DNA from: Primula veris
Taxonomy: Eukaryota; Streptophyta; Magnoliopsida; Ericales; Primulaceae
Assembly: GCA_963682055.1 (NCBI GenBank)
Contig: OY821742.1
Span: 28,243,060-28,307,059, forward strand
DNA: 64,000 nt
Direction: 5' to 3'
The notes below the pieces were generated by a model that made no database searches, was not told the origin of the DNA, and worked only from the letters and a program-made list of their open reading frames with translations. The position numbers and the translations under genes were made by a program. Positions 9,462 through 20,290 of this stretch are shown here, piece after piece (position 1 is the stretch's first letter; each line of letters opens with the position of its first letter).

Positions 9462-12400
9462 ATGGCCGGAGGTATGACCCCCTTCATCCCCACACTTAAG
9501 AAGGATTTTTACGATAATTGGAACATACGAATGAAAGTGTTCCTCGGTTCCCAAGACGTATGGGAAATCGTAGAGAGCGGGTATGACGAACCTGGAGTAG
9601 GCGCCACCCAAACTCAAGCCCAAAGGGAGACGTTGAAGGAATTAAAGAAGAAGGATCGGAAGACTCTCACCATCATCCATCAAGCTTTGGATGAAGTGAT
9701 GTTTCAAAAGGTGGCGTGTGCAACCACGAGTAAACAAGCGTGGGATATCTTGGAAAACTCTTTTAAAGGAGTTGACAAGGTGAAAAAGGTTCGACTACAA
9801 ACCTTACGTGGTGATTTTGAGGCGTTACGTATGAAAGCCTCTGAATCGGTTGACGACTATTTTTCTCGAGTTCAAACGGTCGTCAATCAAATGAAAAGAT
9901 GCGGAGAAGATTTAGATGACACTCGTGTTGTCCAAAAAATTCTACGGTCTTTAGATTCTAAGTGGGATTATATTGTTGTGGCCATCGAGGAATCTAAAGA
10001 CGTAGAATCTATGACCGTGGATCAACTTTTGGGCTCGCTCCAAGCCCATGAAGACAAACTCAACAAAAGAGTTGTCAAAGAAGAGCCGCTCGAACAAGCT
10101 CTCCAAACGAAGTTTAGCATGAACAAGAAAAGTTTTGGCAACCCGAAAAGCCAACGAGGAAGAGGCCGAGGTCAAAGTTATGGCCGAGGTGGTTACAACT
10201 ATTTCGAAAAGGAAGAAAGGAGACAAAACTCTTACCCGACGAGAGGCCGTGGAAGAGGGGGAAATTTTAATCAAAGTGGGAAACCGAGGTATGATAAATC
10301 TCAAATAAAATGTTATAATTGTCAAAAATTTGGTCATTACGCTTCAGAGTGTAGATCCGGTTCTAATAAAGTTGAGGAAAGGTCCAATTTTGCTAAAGAA
10401 AATGATGAACGGTCTACACTTTTATTTGCGCATAAAGGAAATGAAAATGGAGAAAATAATACGTGGTATTTAGACACGGGGGCTAGCAACCATATGTGCG
10501 GAAATAAAAATATATTTACCGAGCTTGATGAAACGGTAAATGGGGATATATATTTTGGTGATGAATCTAAAATTCCGGTAAAAGGAAAAGGGAAAGTTTT
10601 AATCCAATTGAAAAATGGAGAAAATGATTTTATCTCAAATGTTTATTATGTGCCAAATATGAAATCTAATATTTTGAGTTTGGGACAACTTTTGGAAAAA
10701 GGCTATGATATCCATATGAAGAATCTTAGTCTTTTATTGCGAGATAAAAATGGAAATTTGGTTGCAAAAGTCCCGATGTCGAAAAATAGAATGTTTTCGT
10801 TGAAAATAAATAATGGTGGGGCTAAATGTTTGAAAGCGTGTTTTAAAGAAAAAACGTGGCTTTGGCATTTGAGATTTGGCCATCTTAATTTTGGGGGATT
10901 AAAGTTGTTGAGTAATAAAAATATGGTGAAAGGTCTACCCCATATCGATCATGTTGATGAACTATGTGAAGGATGCTTGTTTGGAAAACAACCGAGAAAA
11001 AGTTTTCCGAAAGAAGCAAGTACAAGAGCTAAAAGGCCGTTAGAACTTGTACATACAGATATTTGCGGCCCTATTAAGCCAAGTTCTCTCGGAAAAAGTA
11101 ATTATTTTGCCCTTTTTATTGATGATTTTAGTCGAAAGACTTGGGCTTATTTTTTGAAACAAAAATCCGATGTTTTTTATGCTTTCAAAAAATTTAAAGC
11201 ACTTGTTGAAAATGAAAGCGGCCAAAAAATAAAGGCTATGAGATCGGATCGAGGGGGAGAATTTACCTCGAATGATTTTGAAAAATATTGTGAAGAAAAT
11301 GGAATCTTTCATCCTTTGACGGTTCCTTATACCCCACAACAAAACGGGGTTGTTGTAAGAAAAAATCGATCTCTTTTAAATATGGCCCGTAGCATGCTTA
11401 AAAGTAAAAATGTTCCAAAAGAGTTTTGGGCCGAAGCGGTTGATAGTGCGGTTTATCTATCGAACCGTTTCCCGTCTCGAAGTGTTTGGGGTAAAACCCC
11501 CGAAGAAGCATGGAGCGAAAGAAAGCCGGTTATATCTCATTTGAGAGTTTTTGGGAGCATTGCGTATGCTCATGTCCCGGACCAAAAAAGGTCCAAACTA
11601 GATGATAAAAGCGAAAAGTTTATTTTCATCGGTTACGATTCGAGGGCGAAAGGCTATAAGCTATATAATCCGGACAATGGGAAATTTGTCGTGAGCCGAG
11701 ATGTTGAATTCGATGAAGAGGGAACATGGGAATGGTACAAAACGGATGAAGACTATGATTTTTTCCCTTATTATAGCGATGAAGATGATGAGCAAGTTGA
11801 AAGAGAAGAAGAGCCAAATACTCCACCTTCATCACCCCAATCACAAGGCCAAGTATCCCCGATTGATGAAAGTTTGAGCGAAAGATCACCGCGTTACCGG
11901 ACCTTACAAGAGTTATACGAGGTAACCGAACCTATTGATAATATTACTCTTTTTTGTCTATTTGCGGGGTGTGAACCTATAGGTCTTGGAGAAGCAATGC
12001 AAAATAAAAATTGGAGAAATGCCATGGATGAAGAAATGAACTCGATAATAAAAAATGATACATGGGAATTGGCGGAATTACCGAAAGGCCACAAAGCTAT
12101 TGGCGCTAAGTGGGTTTATAAGGAGAAAAAGAATGCAAGAGGAGAAACCGAAAAATATAAAGCAAGGTTGGTCGCAAAAGGATACAACCAAAAGGCCGGC
12201 ATCGATTATGACGAGGTATTCGCTCCCGTAGCCGGTCTTGAAACTATAAGATTTTTAATTTCTTTAGCCGCTCAAAATAAATGGAAAATAAATCAAATGG
12301 ATGTGAAATCGGCATTTTTAAATGGCAACTTAGAAGAAGAAGTTTATTTGCAACAACCACCGGGTTATGAAATTAAAGGGCATGAAAATAAAGTTTTAAA

Positions 12401-13505
12401 ATTGAAAAAAGCGCTTTACGGTTTAAAACAAGCCCTCCGAGCTTGGAATACTAGGATTGATAAGTATTTCCAAGAAAATGATTTTATAAAGTGTCCCCAT
12501 GAGCATTCTCTTTATGAGAAAATGGATAAAAATGGTGATGTGTTGATTGTTTGCCTTTATGTTGATGATTTGATTTTTACGGGAAACAATCCAAAATTAT
12601 TTGAGGATTTTAAAAGGGTAATGAGTTGGGAATTTGAAATGACGGATATTGGGCTTATGTCGTATTACCTTGGAATTGAAGTGAAACAAAACGAAAAGGG
12701 AATTTTTATTTCGCAAGAAGGTTATGCAAAAAATATTCTTAAAAGGTTTAAAATGGAAGGGTGTAAGCCGATAAATACGCCGGTGGATTGCGCTACAAAG
12801 TTGTCGAAATACTTTGAAGACGAAAGTGTGGACCCAACATTTTTCAAAAGTTTAGTTGGAAGCTTACGATACTTAACTATTACGAGACCGGATATTTTGT
12901 ATGGAGTTGGTCTTATAAGCCGCTATATGGAAGCTCCAACTTTGATGCATTGGAAGGCCGCGAAACGAATCCTCCGTTATATAAAAGGTACGGTTGATTT
13001 TGGGTTGAATTATTCGTTTTCTAATAATTTTGAGTTGATTGGCTATAGTGATAGCGATTGGGGAGGCGATATAGACGATCGAAAAAGTACTAGTGGATTT
13101 GTTTTTTATATGGGGGATACGGCTTTTACTTGGAGTTCGAAAAAACAACCCATCGTGACACTTTCTACTTGTGAAGCCGAGTATGTTGCCGCTAATTCGT
13201 GTATTTGCCATGCAATTTGGTTACGAAATTTATTGAAGGAATTGGGGATGCCACAAAATGAAGCGACAAAAGTATTTGTTGATAATAAGTCCGCGATAGC
13301 CCTCGCTAAGAATCCCGTGTTCCATGACCGAAGTAAGCACATCGATACGCGCTATCATTTTATTCGTGAATGTATTGAAAGAAATGATGTTGAAGTGAAG
13401 TATACGAAGTCCCAAGATCAAGTTGCGGATATTTTTACAAAGGCGCTCAAGTACGAAGACTTTCGAAGATTGAGAAATTTGCTCGGACTTACCAAACAAG
13501 CTTAA
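9462..13505 (+). CDS. Gag-Pol polyprotein of Cop2, open frame but integrase catalytic Glu replaced
   Basis: The frame of 1347 residues starts at the first ATG after the primer site. Domains in order: UBN2-type Gag (about 50-180), an Arg/Gly-rich linker, zinc knuckle C284/C287/H292/C297, protease DTGA at 338, GAG-pre-integrase near 465-515, integrase, reverse transcriptase with YVDD at 1033-1036, and RNase H to the C-terminus. In the integrase D533 and D596 are present. The residue that should be the catalytic Glu, 36 residues after D596, is Val632 (codon GTA, 11355-11357); the related Cop6 has the expected Glu there. The reverse transcriptase also has Leu992 where the conserved GLKQAPRAW motif has Pro, and Cop6 again keeps Pro. 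The protein is probably expressed from the LTR but should not integrate on its own. Confidence 0.95.
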   Translation: MAGGMTPFIPTLKKDFYDNWNIRMKVFLGSQDVWEIVESGYDEPGVGATQTQAQRETLKELKKKDRKTLTIIHQALDEVMFQKVACATTSKQAWDILENSFKGVDKVKKVRLQTLRGDFEALRMKASESVDDYFSRVQTVVNQMKRCGEDLDDTRVVQKILRSLDSKWDYIVVAIEESKDVESMTVDQLLGSLQAHEDKLNKRVVKEEPLEQALQTKFSMNKKSFGNPKSQRGRGRGQSYGRGGYNYFEKEERRQNSYPTRGRGRGGNFNQSGKPRYDKSQIKCYNCQKFGHYASECRSGSNKVEERSNFAKENDERSTLLFAHKGNENGENNTWYLDTGASNHMCGNKNIFTELDETVNGDIYFGDESKIPVKGKGKVLIQLKNGENDFISNVYYVPNMKSNILSLGQLLEKGYDIHMKNLSLLLRDKNGNLVAKVPMSKNRMFSLKINNGGAKCLKACFKEKTWLWHLRFGHLNFGGLKLLSNKNMVKGLPHIDHVDELCEGCLFGKQPRKSFPKEASTRAKRPLELVHTDICGPIKPSSLGKSNYFALFIDDFSRKTWAYFLKQKSDVFYAFKKFKALVENESGQKIKAMRSDRGGEFTSNDFEKYCEENGIFHPLTVPYTPQQNGVVVRKNRSLLNMARSMLKSKNVPKEFWAEAVDSAVYLSNRFPSRSVWGKTPEEAWSERKPVISHLRVFGSIAYAHVPDQKRSKLDDKSEKFIFIGYDSRAKGYKLYNPDNGKFVVSRDVEFDEEGTWEWYKTDEDYDFFPYYSDEDDEQVEREEEPNTPPSSPQSQGQVSPIDESLSERSPRYRTLQELYEVTEPIDNITLFCLFAGCEPIGLGEAMQNKNWRNAMDEEMNSIIKNDTWELAELPKGHKAIGAKWVYKEKKNARGETEKYKARLVAKGYNQKAGIDYDEVFAPVAGLETIRFLISLAAQNKWKINQMDVKSAFLNGNLEEEVYLQQPPGYEIKGHENKVLKLKKALYGLKQALRAWNTRIDKYFQENDFIKCPHEHSLYEKMDKNGDVLIVCLYVDDLIFTGNNPKLFEDFKRVMSWEFEMTDIGLMSYYLGIEVKQNEKGIFISQEGYAKNILKRFKMEGCKPINTPVDCATKLSKYFEDESVDPTFFKSLVGSLRYLTITRPDILYGVGLISRYMEAPTLMHWKAAKRILRYIKGTVDFGLNYSFSNNFELIGYSDSDWGGDIDDRKSTSGFVFYMGDTAFTWSSKKQPIVTLSTCEAEYVAANSCICHAIWLRNLLKELGMPQNEATKVFVDNKSAIALAKNPVFHDRSKHIDTRYHFIRECIERNDVEVKYTKSQDQVADIFTKALKYEDFRRLRNLLGLTKQA

Positions 13506-13512
13506 GGGGGAG
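13504..13512 (+). other. Polypurine tract of Cop2
   Basis: AAGGGGGAG lies directly before the 3' LTR and overlaps the TAA stop codon of Gag-Pol. It primes plus-strand DNA synthesis. Confidence 0.85.
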
Positions 13513-13906
13513 TGTTGAAATTATAATTTGTTTGGTTTTATTTGGTCAATTAGTTTATTTTTGTTGGGCTAATAAGTTTTTGGGGCTTCTATGTAATTAG
13601 AATAAGCTAGCCCAATTTCTAGATTATTCTACAAGTTCTAAAAGTATCTAGAATAGTCCTTGAGTAGAATATTATAAAGAATATGCTTAGAAAATTTTAG
13701 AGACGATTTTGGACCGTCAGATTGTTTTGATCTCCACCGTTGTTTGTGGTGGAGAAATAGTATAAATAGGTGGTACTTCCACCATTTGTATTACCACCAA
13801 AAAAAAGAAGAAAAAATATATATAAAAAGTTTTTTTTTCCCTTTTATATTTCGGTTCTTGTGTTTTCGTTTTTAGCCTTCCCGATCCCTTTAAATACTTT
13901 CCAACA
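13513..13906 (+). repeat. 3' LTR of Cop2
   Basis: 394 bp, same length as the 5' LTR, with about six substitutions (for example ATAAGTTG versus ATAATTTG, CGGTTCG versus CGGTTCT). Followed by target duplication CTCAT. Confidence 0.96.
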
Positions 13907-13911
13907 CTCAT

Positions 13912-14483
13912 CAAATCCAATCAATAGTATAACGACAGGTTAAGTCCAGTTAATTAATTATGAAGCCTTAAAGTACTTTCGTATCACTAGGTTAGGCTTT
14001 AGTTATTAAGACAAAATTTAATTACAACACTTGTTTGAAAATTTTTACTTTTGGCGGACAATAACATAAAGGGAAAACAATAATTAGAGTTGGAAAAAAA
14101 ATATTACTAAAAAACGGAAAACAATTGTATCTACTTTGTCTAAAGAGTAAAATGGACTAGGAAAGAAATCTCAGAGGAAAACATAAATAACAGTACTGTA
14201 TAAAATACATTGAAACATTGAACTCACTTTAGAAACAAAAACAAAAACGATGATCAGTCATACCATTATGAAAAGAACTCACTTTAACAAAGGAAATAAG
14301 AAATATATAAAATAGATAATAGTACTGTATAAAATAATAACTGTCGAAATTTTCTGATCTGTGTGGTGATAATATCAAAAGAGAATATACCTATGTTTGA
14401 TAGGAGAAAGACGGCAGATATGTTTGTCACGTGTTTTGTGAGAGAGAGAAAACCTAGGGTTTCACAAGGGACTTACAGTACTT
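13912..14483 (-). pseudogene. Gene-like repeat copy A, upstream (5') part
   Basis: Continues copy A on the far side of Cop2. Its 14230-14470 region matches the two first-exon-like blocks of copy D (62827-63025, 63026-63215). On the minus strand it reads a promoter-proximal signature: AAACCCTAGG, a CT-rich leader, CTGCCGTCTTTCTCC, then a donor-like GTATATTC near 14390. This looks like a 5' untranslated exon with its splice donor. The TATA position is interrupted at 14484-14491 by a MITE. Confidence 0.45.
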
Positions 14484-14491
14484 ATGTGTGG

Positions 14492-15131
14492 TAGGGGTGG
14501 CCTTTTGGTACCACTTATACAATCTACTGTTTTTCGAACCGAACCAATCAAGTCGGTATCAAAAGTTTGTTATACCGATATTACGGTACGGTACAACCAA
14601 AACAATATTTGAAAGTCGGTTCGGTTTCGGTATTCGTTTTATGAGTTCGGTATGATACCGATTCAAACCGAAATATTAAAATATACTATATAGATAAATA
14701 AACTAAAAGAGTTATATATACATAGTTATTAACATTGTTATAATATATTTATATTATTTTTTATAGTGAATACTTATAACATTTTCTCATATTTATAGCT
14801 AGAAAGGTCTAGTAGTGTTTAATATTTTATGCAAATAAACAAAAAATATAACAATAATATAAATAAATATATATTTTTAATATACTACTTTTAAAATTTT
14901 ATACTATGTTTTTTTTTTCAATATGCACAATTTTCCTATAATCACTTGTAAACTCTAAAATTTGTTATAAAACGAAACCGAACCGAACCAACCGAATAGT
15001 TTGGTATACCGAAAGTTCGGTAAACCAAATTTTTTGGTCCGGTATTGGTATACAAATTCTCAAACCAAACTAGTTTGGTATGATATCAGTATGTAGTGAA
15101 AAAGTTCGGTAACGAATCGATGCCCCCCCTA
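14492..15131. mobile_element. hAT-type MITE (640 bp)
   Basis: Terminal inverted repeats TAGGGGTGGC / TAGGGGGGGC are flanked by an exact 8-bp target duplication ATGTGTGG (14484-14491 and 15132-15139), the hAT signature. The ends are rich in GGTTCGGTTT / ACCGAACCGA motifs, and the middle is AT-rich and non-coding. It sits at the TATA position of copy A. Confidence 0.9.
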
Positions 15132-15150
15132 ATGTGTGGGGTTCCATTTT

Positions 15151-15442
15151 GTGCCGTCGGTTTGTTAGACGGTACAATTTACCGTTAATTCATACACTGT
15201 TGGATTAGTAAACAGACAGTTAGATGGTCTATTTTAAAAACTAATTGTTTTTTTTTGTTTTAATTATATATTAGACAAATTAGTTTTTAATAAATTAAAA
15301 ATAAATATTACAACACAATAAAAATATAAAACACTAATGGAACTATCCTAAATATAAGCTTTAATCAAAATTTATAAAAAAATAATAATAATATAAGTTT
15401 TTGTCCAACGGTACATTGTACCGTCCAACTCATGGACGACAC
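15151..15442. mobile_element. Probable MITE with GTGCCGTC-type ends
   Basis: The left end GTGCCGTCGGTTTGTTAGAC and the reverse complement of the right end (GTGTCGTCCATGAGTTGGAC) align over about 40 bp, including GACGGTACAAT and TACCGTT. The interior is AT-rich. No clear target duplication, so the superfamily is uncertain. Confidence 0.6.
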
Positions 15443-15544
15443 ACAAATAATACTCCTTATGTGCGTACTTACTTGTACTTTTGAAGGTTGTTTTTGAATA
15501 ATACTTTTCCATTTTTCACATGATTAAAAATAAGATTGTACAAT

Positions 15545-15712
15545 AGTTGTGAGTTGGAAAAAACCCAGTTACCGAACCGAATCGGAAACCAAAATGTTTT
15601 TAATTTAAATGTGTCAAATCTGAACCGGGCCGATATAGTACGATCCGGTGTATTAGGTTCAAAACCTTGCAAACCGAACCGAAACCGAAAACCGAAAAAC
15701 AAGGAAAACATA
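15545..15712. repeat. Decayed hAT-MITE-like fragment
   Basis: ACCGAACCGAAT near the left and AACCGAACCGAAACCGAAAA near the right resemble the subterminal motifs of the 14492 element. No terminal repeats or target duplication were found. Confidence 0.35.
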
Positions 15713-15814
15713 TAAAATTAAGATGAAACTAAAAAAATAAAACAAAAAACCCGAAAAATGCAAAAAATCAAAATAAGTAAACCAAGAAAATTCCAGAAAA
15801 AATTCAAAATTTTA

Positions 15815-16092
15815 AAATTGAACATACAGGATCGAGCGAGCACAAGACTACCTATAATCACGGACACAAGATCAATAAAGGTAATTGAAAGTAAATTAAA
15901 AAATGAGTACACGTTGTTATTCAAGATTAGACAGACACAAGATCACTAAAGATAATTGAAAGTAAGAAAAGATGTTTTGTCTGTCTTTGACCAACCACTA
16001 TTTTGGGCATTGATGATATGGCGAACAAAACCATTAATATGGCTTAAAATCTTCAATATCCTAATATTGCTAGGTGGTGTTATGCTATAAAA
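15815..16092. repeat. Dispersed repeat fragments shared with 19080-19260 and 38007-38119
   Basis: 15815-15970 (GAGTACACGTTGTTATTCAA, CACAAGATCACTAAAG) recurs at 19080-19260. 15975-16090 (GATGTTTTGTCTGTCTTTGA and onward) recurs at 38007-38119, the end of copy C. The second match gives the unoccupied form of the site where Cop4 inserted. Confidence 0.7.
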
Positions 16093-16259
16093 AGTAAAAG
16101 GTAGCACTTAAGATTTGCTAAATTTAACCTTGTAACCTTAATTATTCTTCAAAATACCCAACATTCGTAAATTGTAATGCATCAAAATAGCAGAATCTGC
16201 TAACGAAGAGTTCTAAACCAGATCCGCTCCAACTATTGTTTTATTAAATTTATGACCAA

Positions 16260-16490
16260 AAGCCTAGATCTCATCGCCAGGAGAAACATTGAGATCAAAG
16301 TCTGAAACATTTTCATTCTTGCTGGCCCTATTACCAGATAAACTTTCAGAAATTTATAAGATTTTCTTTTGAACCTCTCCAGGATTTCCTTATAAGATGT
16401 TCTGCATAAAACTCATGGATTGGAGTTTCCACCCAATATGGTATGTTCTCACTCCTTCTAGCCTTGGAAGCCTCCTCTAGCTCCTTCTAG
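16260..16490 (-). pseudogene. Unidentified coding relic
   Basis: The minus strand reads a protein-like stretch: KELEEASKARRSEN, then YWVETPIHEFYAEHLIRKSW, a frameshift near 16345, then SKNENVSDFDLNVSPGDEI. The composition looks like real coding sequence rather than random AT-rich DNA. I do not recognise the family. It is broken by stops and a frameshift. Confidence 0.35.
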
Positions 16491-17124
16491 TAGAGACAGT
16501 GGTTCCTTTTTGAAACTCAAATTTTCAGTCATTCTAACCGATTATCTTTTTTCCAACCGGTTGGTTTCTTCAGTGTTCGTCTAACGGCTAGTGGTTTTGA
16601 ATCACGGAAATCTTGCACAAAAAGTATCTTAAATGCGAATTATCTTCTTCATAAAACTGTTCTGCTTGTGTAGATATATTCGTCCAACATTCCAATAAAA
16701 ACTTTGAAATTATTTTGATTAGCTTCCAAGTCTTCAAAAATCGCATCCGACCTTTCCATATATACTTGAACCGCTATGCCCGTATAAATAATATTGTCCA
16801 TTTTGACACAAGTTTCCAAGTGGTCACCCATCCTGTTACAACTATAAGCTAAGAACGTTTAACTATGAAGTTCCGTTATCGCATTGTGCCAAATGACTTT
16901 AAAAGACCTTATTGATAGAAAATGGATCTTTAAGCTCCTATACCACACGGGTACTCTCATATCAGAGCGATTTCGAACTGGCACAAACACTCTGTACCAA
17001 AAATTTCATCCGGAAATCTGGGTTGTCACAATCTCCCCCCTTAGGGACGACGTACTCGTTGGGCACGTCGTCCTTCATGGGCCTACACACTTGTGATAGT
17101 CTTGACATTTCCGGCCAGATAGAA

Positions 17125-17136
17125 GCTCTGATACCA
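17125..17136 (-). other. Primer binding site of the Cassandra element
   Basis: The minus strand reads TGGTATCAGAGC, two or three bases after the LTR end. Confidence 0.85.
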
Positions 17137-17204
17137 TTTATAACGACCCAGCAATATAGTCCGTACCGCCACGGCCGTATAAAAATATTGTTCACTTTGG
17201 CACA

Positions 17205-17282
17205 ACTTACCAGGAGGTCACCCATCCTGGTACTACTCCAAGCTAAACACACTTAACTATGGAGTTTCGTAATCGCTTTGTG
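17205..17282 (-). other. 5S rRNA-derived segment in the Cassandra LTR
   Basis: The minus strand contains AGTAGTACCAGGATGGGTGA followed by CCTCCTGG, the C-box region of the plant 5S internal promoter, preceded by a match to the 5S segment around CTCCATAGTTAAGTGTGTTT. Only the middle of a 120-nt 5S gene is recognisable, with many changes. It is not a functional rRNA gene. A weaker copy is at 16815-16890. Confidence 0.88.
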
Positions 17283-17557
17283 CCGCACGGTTTTAAAAGT
17301 CATTATTGATAAAAATTTGATTTTTAAGCTCATATAACACACGGTTACTCTCATATTTGCACGATGTCGGATTGACGCACAACACTTTGTACCACAGAAA
17401 TATGGGTCGTCACATAACCGGTTATATTATACTCTAATCGGTTGGTTTCTTCTGAAATTTGAATTACTCCTTAATTCAATTTGTTCCTTTGAGTTTGGTA
17501 TTTTTCCTTACATTCAAAAGTTTTTTATCGTGTACTCTTATAATCTGAAAACATTTA

Positions 17558-18909
17558 GGCTCTGTTTGTTTCTTCGGAAAATAATTTCGAGGAAAAAGAT
17601 TTTCCAAGGAAAATATTTCATGGAAAACAAATAATTTTTCATAATTTTCTTGGTGTTTGGTTGCGTGAAATTTTTTCATGGAAAATCTAAAATATACTTT
17701 ATAATTTTTTTAACAAACATAATAATAGAATTATATAATATTAGTAACAAAATCAGCATATAAAAGTTTAAAACCAAAAAATTAGAAGGATGAAATCTGA
17801 AAAATATTTCAAACACAAAAAATCACATTTTACCAAGCAAAGTCCGGTGACATGGTACTTAATAAAACTTTAAAATTAGCATGTCGTATTGAACAATATT
17901 TATTTTGACGGCTATGGAGACTTCAAAAATTCCATGAGCAATTTTTTGTAAATATTCTAAAAACTCTTCGGAAAAGGTATACTAAGATTAGTAGAAGAAG
18001 TAATTTTTTTTTTTAAGTTTGACAATAAAAATTAAGATCAAGTTGTAATTTAAAAATTGATCAAACAATCAATAATGAGCTGTTAATATATTAGACAATA
18101 TAAAGAAAAAGTCTTATGAGAACCAAACTTTTTCAGGAAATAGAAGAATTTTTTTTATTACTATATAATGTTTAATAGTAGATTTTTATAGTAGATTTTT
18201 ATGTGGTTCTATAATGTATAATGGTATAATAGTAGATTTTTATAATAGATATTTTATTACTATAATGTTTAATAATAGATTTTTATAATATTTTTTTTAT
18301 ACTATAAGAGCATCTACAATAGTGTTGTTATCTCTATTGTTAACTAAAATAGTTAGCTAACAATGTATTTTTTTATCTCCATTAGTTGCGTTAAAATATT
18401 TGTTATCTTTATAGATGTTAAAAAAGTTGTTAAACTTAACAATGTTTTTAATGTTTGTAACCGGTGACATGGCAAACACAGTCCACAATTAACATTATTA
18501 TCTCCTATAAATTCTCCCCATAAGAATAGTGACCAATAAAATAAAAAAGAAATTGTTAATTAAAAATTGATAACATTGTTAACGTGAAACTAATGTGTTT
18601 ATTAAATTTAACATGCATATGTGTCATTTAACCTATTTTTAAACGATGATGCGTCACTATTTAACATTAAAAAGTTAACAAAAGTATTGTGGATGCTCTA
18701 ACAGTACACGCATGATGCATGATGTAGATTAGTAATAGGTGTGAATACACGAGCTTGTTATCTTCTTCTTTGGAAAATATTTTATAAACAAAATTAAGGG
18801 AAAATATTTTCCTATCTTTTCCATGTTTTAAGGAAAATCTTTTCTAAGATTCTAATTTATCAAACCAAACAAACATCTGAAAATATTTTCCTTCGAAACA
18901 AACAGAGCC
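17558..18909. mobile_element. Harbinger/Tourist-type element (1352 bp including a nested MITE)
   Basis: The ends are identical over the first 15 bases in inverted orientation (GGCTCTGTTTGTTTC) and similar further in (GGAAAATA). They are flanked by TTA on both sides (17555-17557 and 18910-18912), the 3-bp target typical of PIF/Harbinger. No transposase frame is present, so it is non-autonomous. The interior is AT-rich with short TAGATTTTTATA-type repeats. Confidence 0.85.
18308..18698. mobile_element. Nested MITE (391 bp)
   Basis: Inverted ends GAGCATCTACAATA / GAGCATCCACAATA are flanked by TAA on both sides (18305-18307 and 18699-18701). It lies wholly inside the 17558-18909 element, so it inserted later. 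Confidence 0.85.
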
Positions 18910-18912
18910 TTA

Positions 18913-19794
18913 GTGTAAATATTAGTACGGCTAATGAACTTTGAACTTTTATTAAGTTCAGTTATATCAATTTTGTTATTCATCAAAACTTTCGTTAATT
19001 ACGAACTGGTGAACAAACTTTCTTTGATTACGAATATGTTTAACAAAACTTGAAAATATATATAAGAGAAACATGTGATGGAGCGGGCACAATACCACCT
19101 AAAATCAAGGGACACAAGATCACTAAAGGAAATTGAAAATAAATTAAAAAATGAGTACACGTTATTATTCAAAAACGGATGCACACAAGAACAAATAAGA
19201 GTAGAGGACAAACGATCACAAAAGAAAAATTCATAGTAAATTAAAAAAAAAAAGTCATACATAGATAAGGACAAAATAACATAAAAAGCACCACCAAAGA
19301 AAATGATTAAGAAATTCAAATGTTAGAAAAAAAACAAATTTGATAACACATGATCACATAGGATTAGATGGACACACGATCACATACAAAGGACCACACA
19401 AAATTGTAAACACACGACCACTCACATACATATGACATCACATACACACCGGTCAAAGTTCTTGTAATTTATGTAGATTTAAAAAAAAAATTAGTCTTTA
19501 CACATGTGGTTCAAAAATAAAATTTTACTCTTAAAATTCTAATATGCAAAACTCTTTCAAGGCCTGTTTTGGCTGTATTTGTTATTACAAATACCAATTA
19601 AATAACTTAATTACATAGTTAGGACTAAAGATGGACCTAAATGTTATATTTTCACATTTAAGTTAATTTCTTTTTGACTAAAAAAATGATTTTTATAATT
19701 ATGTGTGTGAATGAGAATCTCCACATGAAAAATAGGGACCTAATCTATAATGAGGATGGATTTTTTCACAATAAAAATTCTGATTACCATAAAT
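18913..19794. other. AT-rich non-coding DNA with a repeat fragment at 19080-19260
   Basis: The part at 19080-19260 matches 15815-15970. 19300-19450 has reiterated words such as CACACGATCACAT. Otherwise I see no gene or element boundary. Confidence 0.5.
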
Positions 19795-20290
19795 CTGAAC
19801 TATGAACCGTACTCTAAATATATGGGTTTTTTTTTTATTTGTTTATTTAAAAAATCATAAAAAATCACAAACATATACAACTAGTTAAAAAAGAGTTAAA
19901 AAGATTTCAATGTTATTTTTAATTTTTTCACTGATTTTTATTAATTTTTTGACTTTTATTTCTATTTTTTATAAAAAAAATATCACAAAAATTATAAAAT
20001 TAAGACAAGATGGAAAGAAAATTATTTAAATTTTTAGACTCAATTTTTAACTTCTCCAACCATGCTGTATTGATTTTACAATTTTTTTGGTATTATTTTG
20101 GTAAAAAATAGCAGTAAAAGTAAAAAACTTAGTATAAAAATTAAAAATAACTTTAAATTTTTGTTTACTCATTTTTTAACTAGTATAACTAGTTTTATAT
20201 GTTTATGTTTTTTTATAATTTAAAAAAAAAAAAATGCAAACCGTAAATTTGAAGTAAGGTTCGTACTTTAAATTTACGGTTATTGCGGGT
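19795..20290. repeat. Long AT-rich foldback, possible MITE
   Basis: The left arm (about 19800-19985) and the reverse complement of the right arm (about 20085-20285) align at AACATATA.AACTAGTTA, GTTATTTTTAATTTTT and TATTTTTTA. The outer ends carry AACCGTA...TAAAT motifs, and the right end has its own small palindrome around CCGTAAATTT (20239-20281). No target duplication recognised. Confidence 0.5.

Larger units (their letters stand above)
9041..13906 (+). mobile_element. Full-length Ty1/copia retrotransposon Cop2
   Basis: Two 394-bp LTRs (9041-9434, 13513-13906), a Met-tRNA primer site, one uninterrupted Gag-Pol frame, a purine tract, and a 5-bp target duplication CTCAT (9036-9040 and 13907-13911). 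The LTRs differ at about 6 positions by eye (about 1.5%), so it is the youngest datable insertion here. Copy D holds a related unoccupied site around 61998-62025 (AAGCATCGG...AATCCAGTCAATAG), which confirms the insertion point within copy A. Confidence 0.97.
16738..17414 (-). mobile_element. Cassandra-type TRIM retrotransposon
   Basis: Two direct repeats (16738-17030 and 17139-17414) flank an internal region of about 108 bp with no coding capacity. On the minus strand the LTRs begin TGTGACGACCC / TGTGACAACCC. The internal part carries a Met-tRNA primer site (17125-17136) after the right LTR and a polypurine tract CTAAGGGGGGAGAT (17031-17044) before the left one. Each LTR contains 5S rRNA-derived sequence, the defining mark of Cassandra. 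It has no genes and depends on other elements for movement. The left LTR is strongly diverged, so the insertion is old and its outer limit is approximate. Confidence 0.88.

Noticed and set aside
17205..17282. A genuine 5S rRNA gene
   Set aside because: Only the central part matches, with many substitutions, and it lies inside LTRs of a TRIM.
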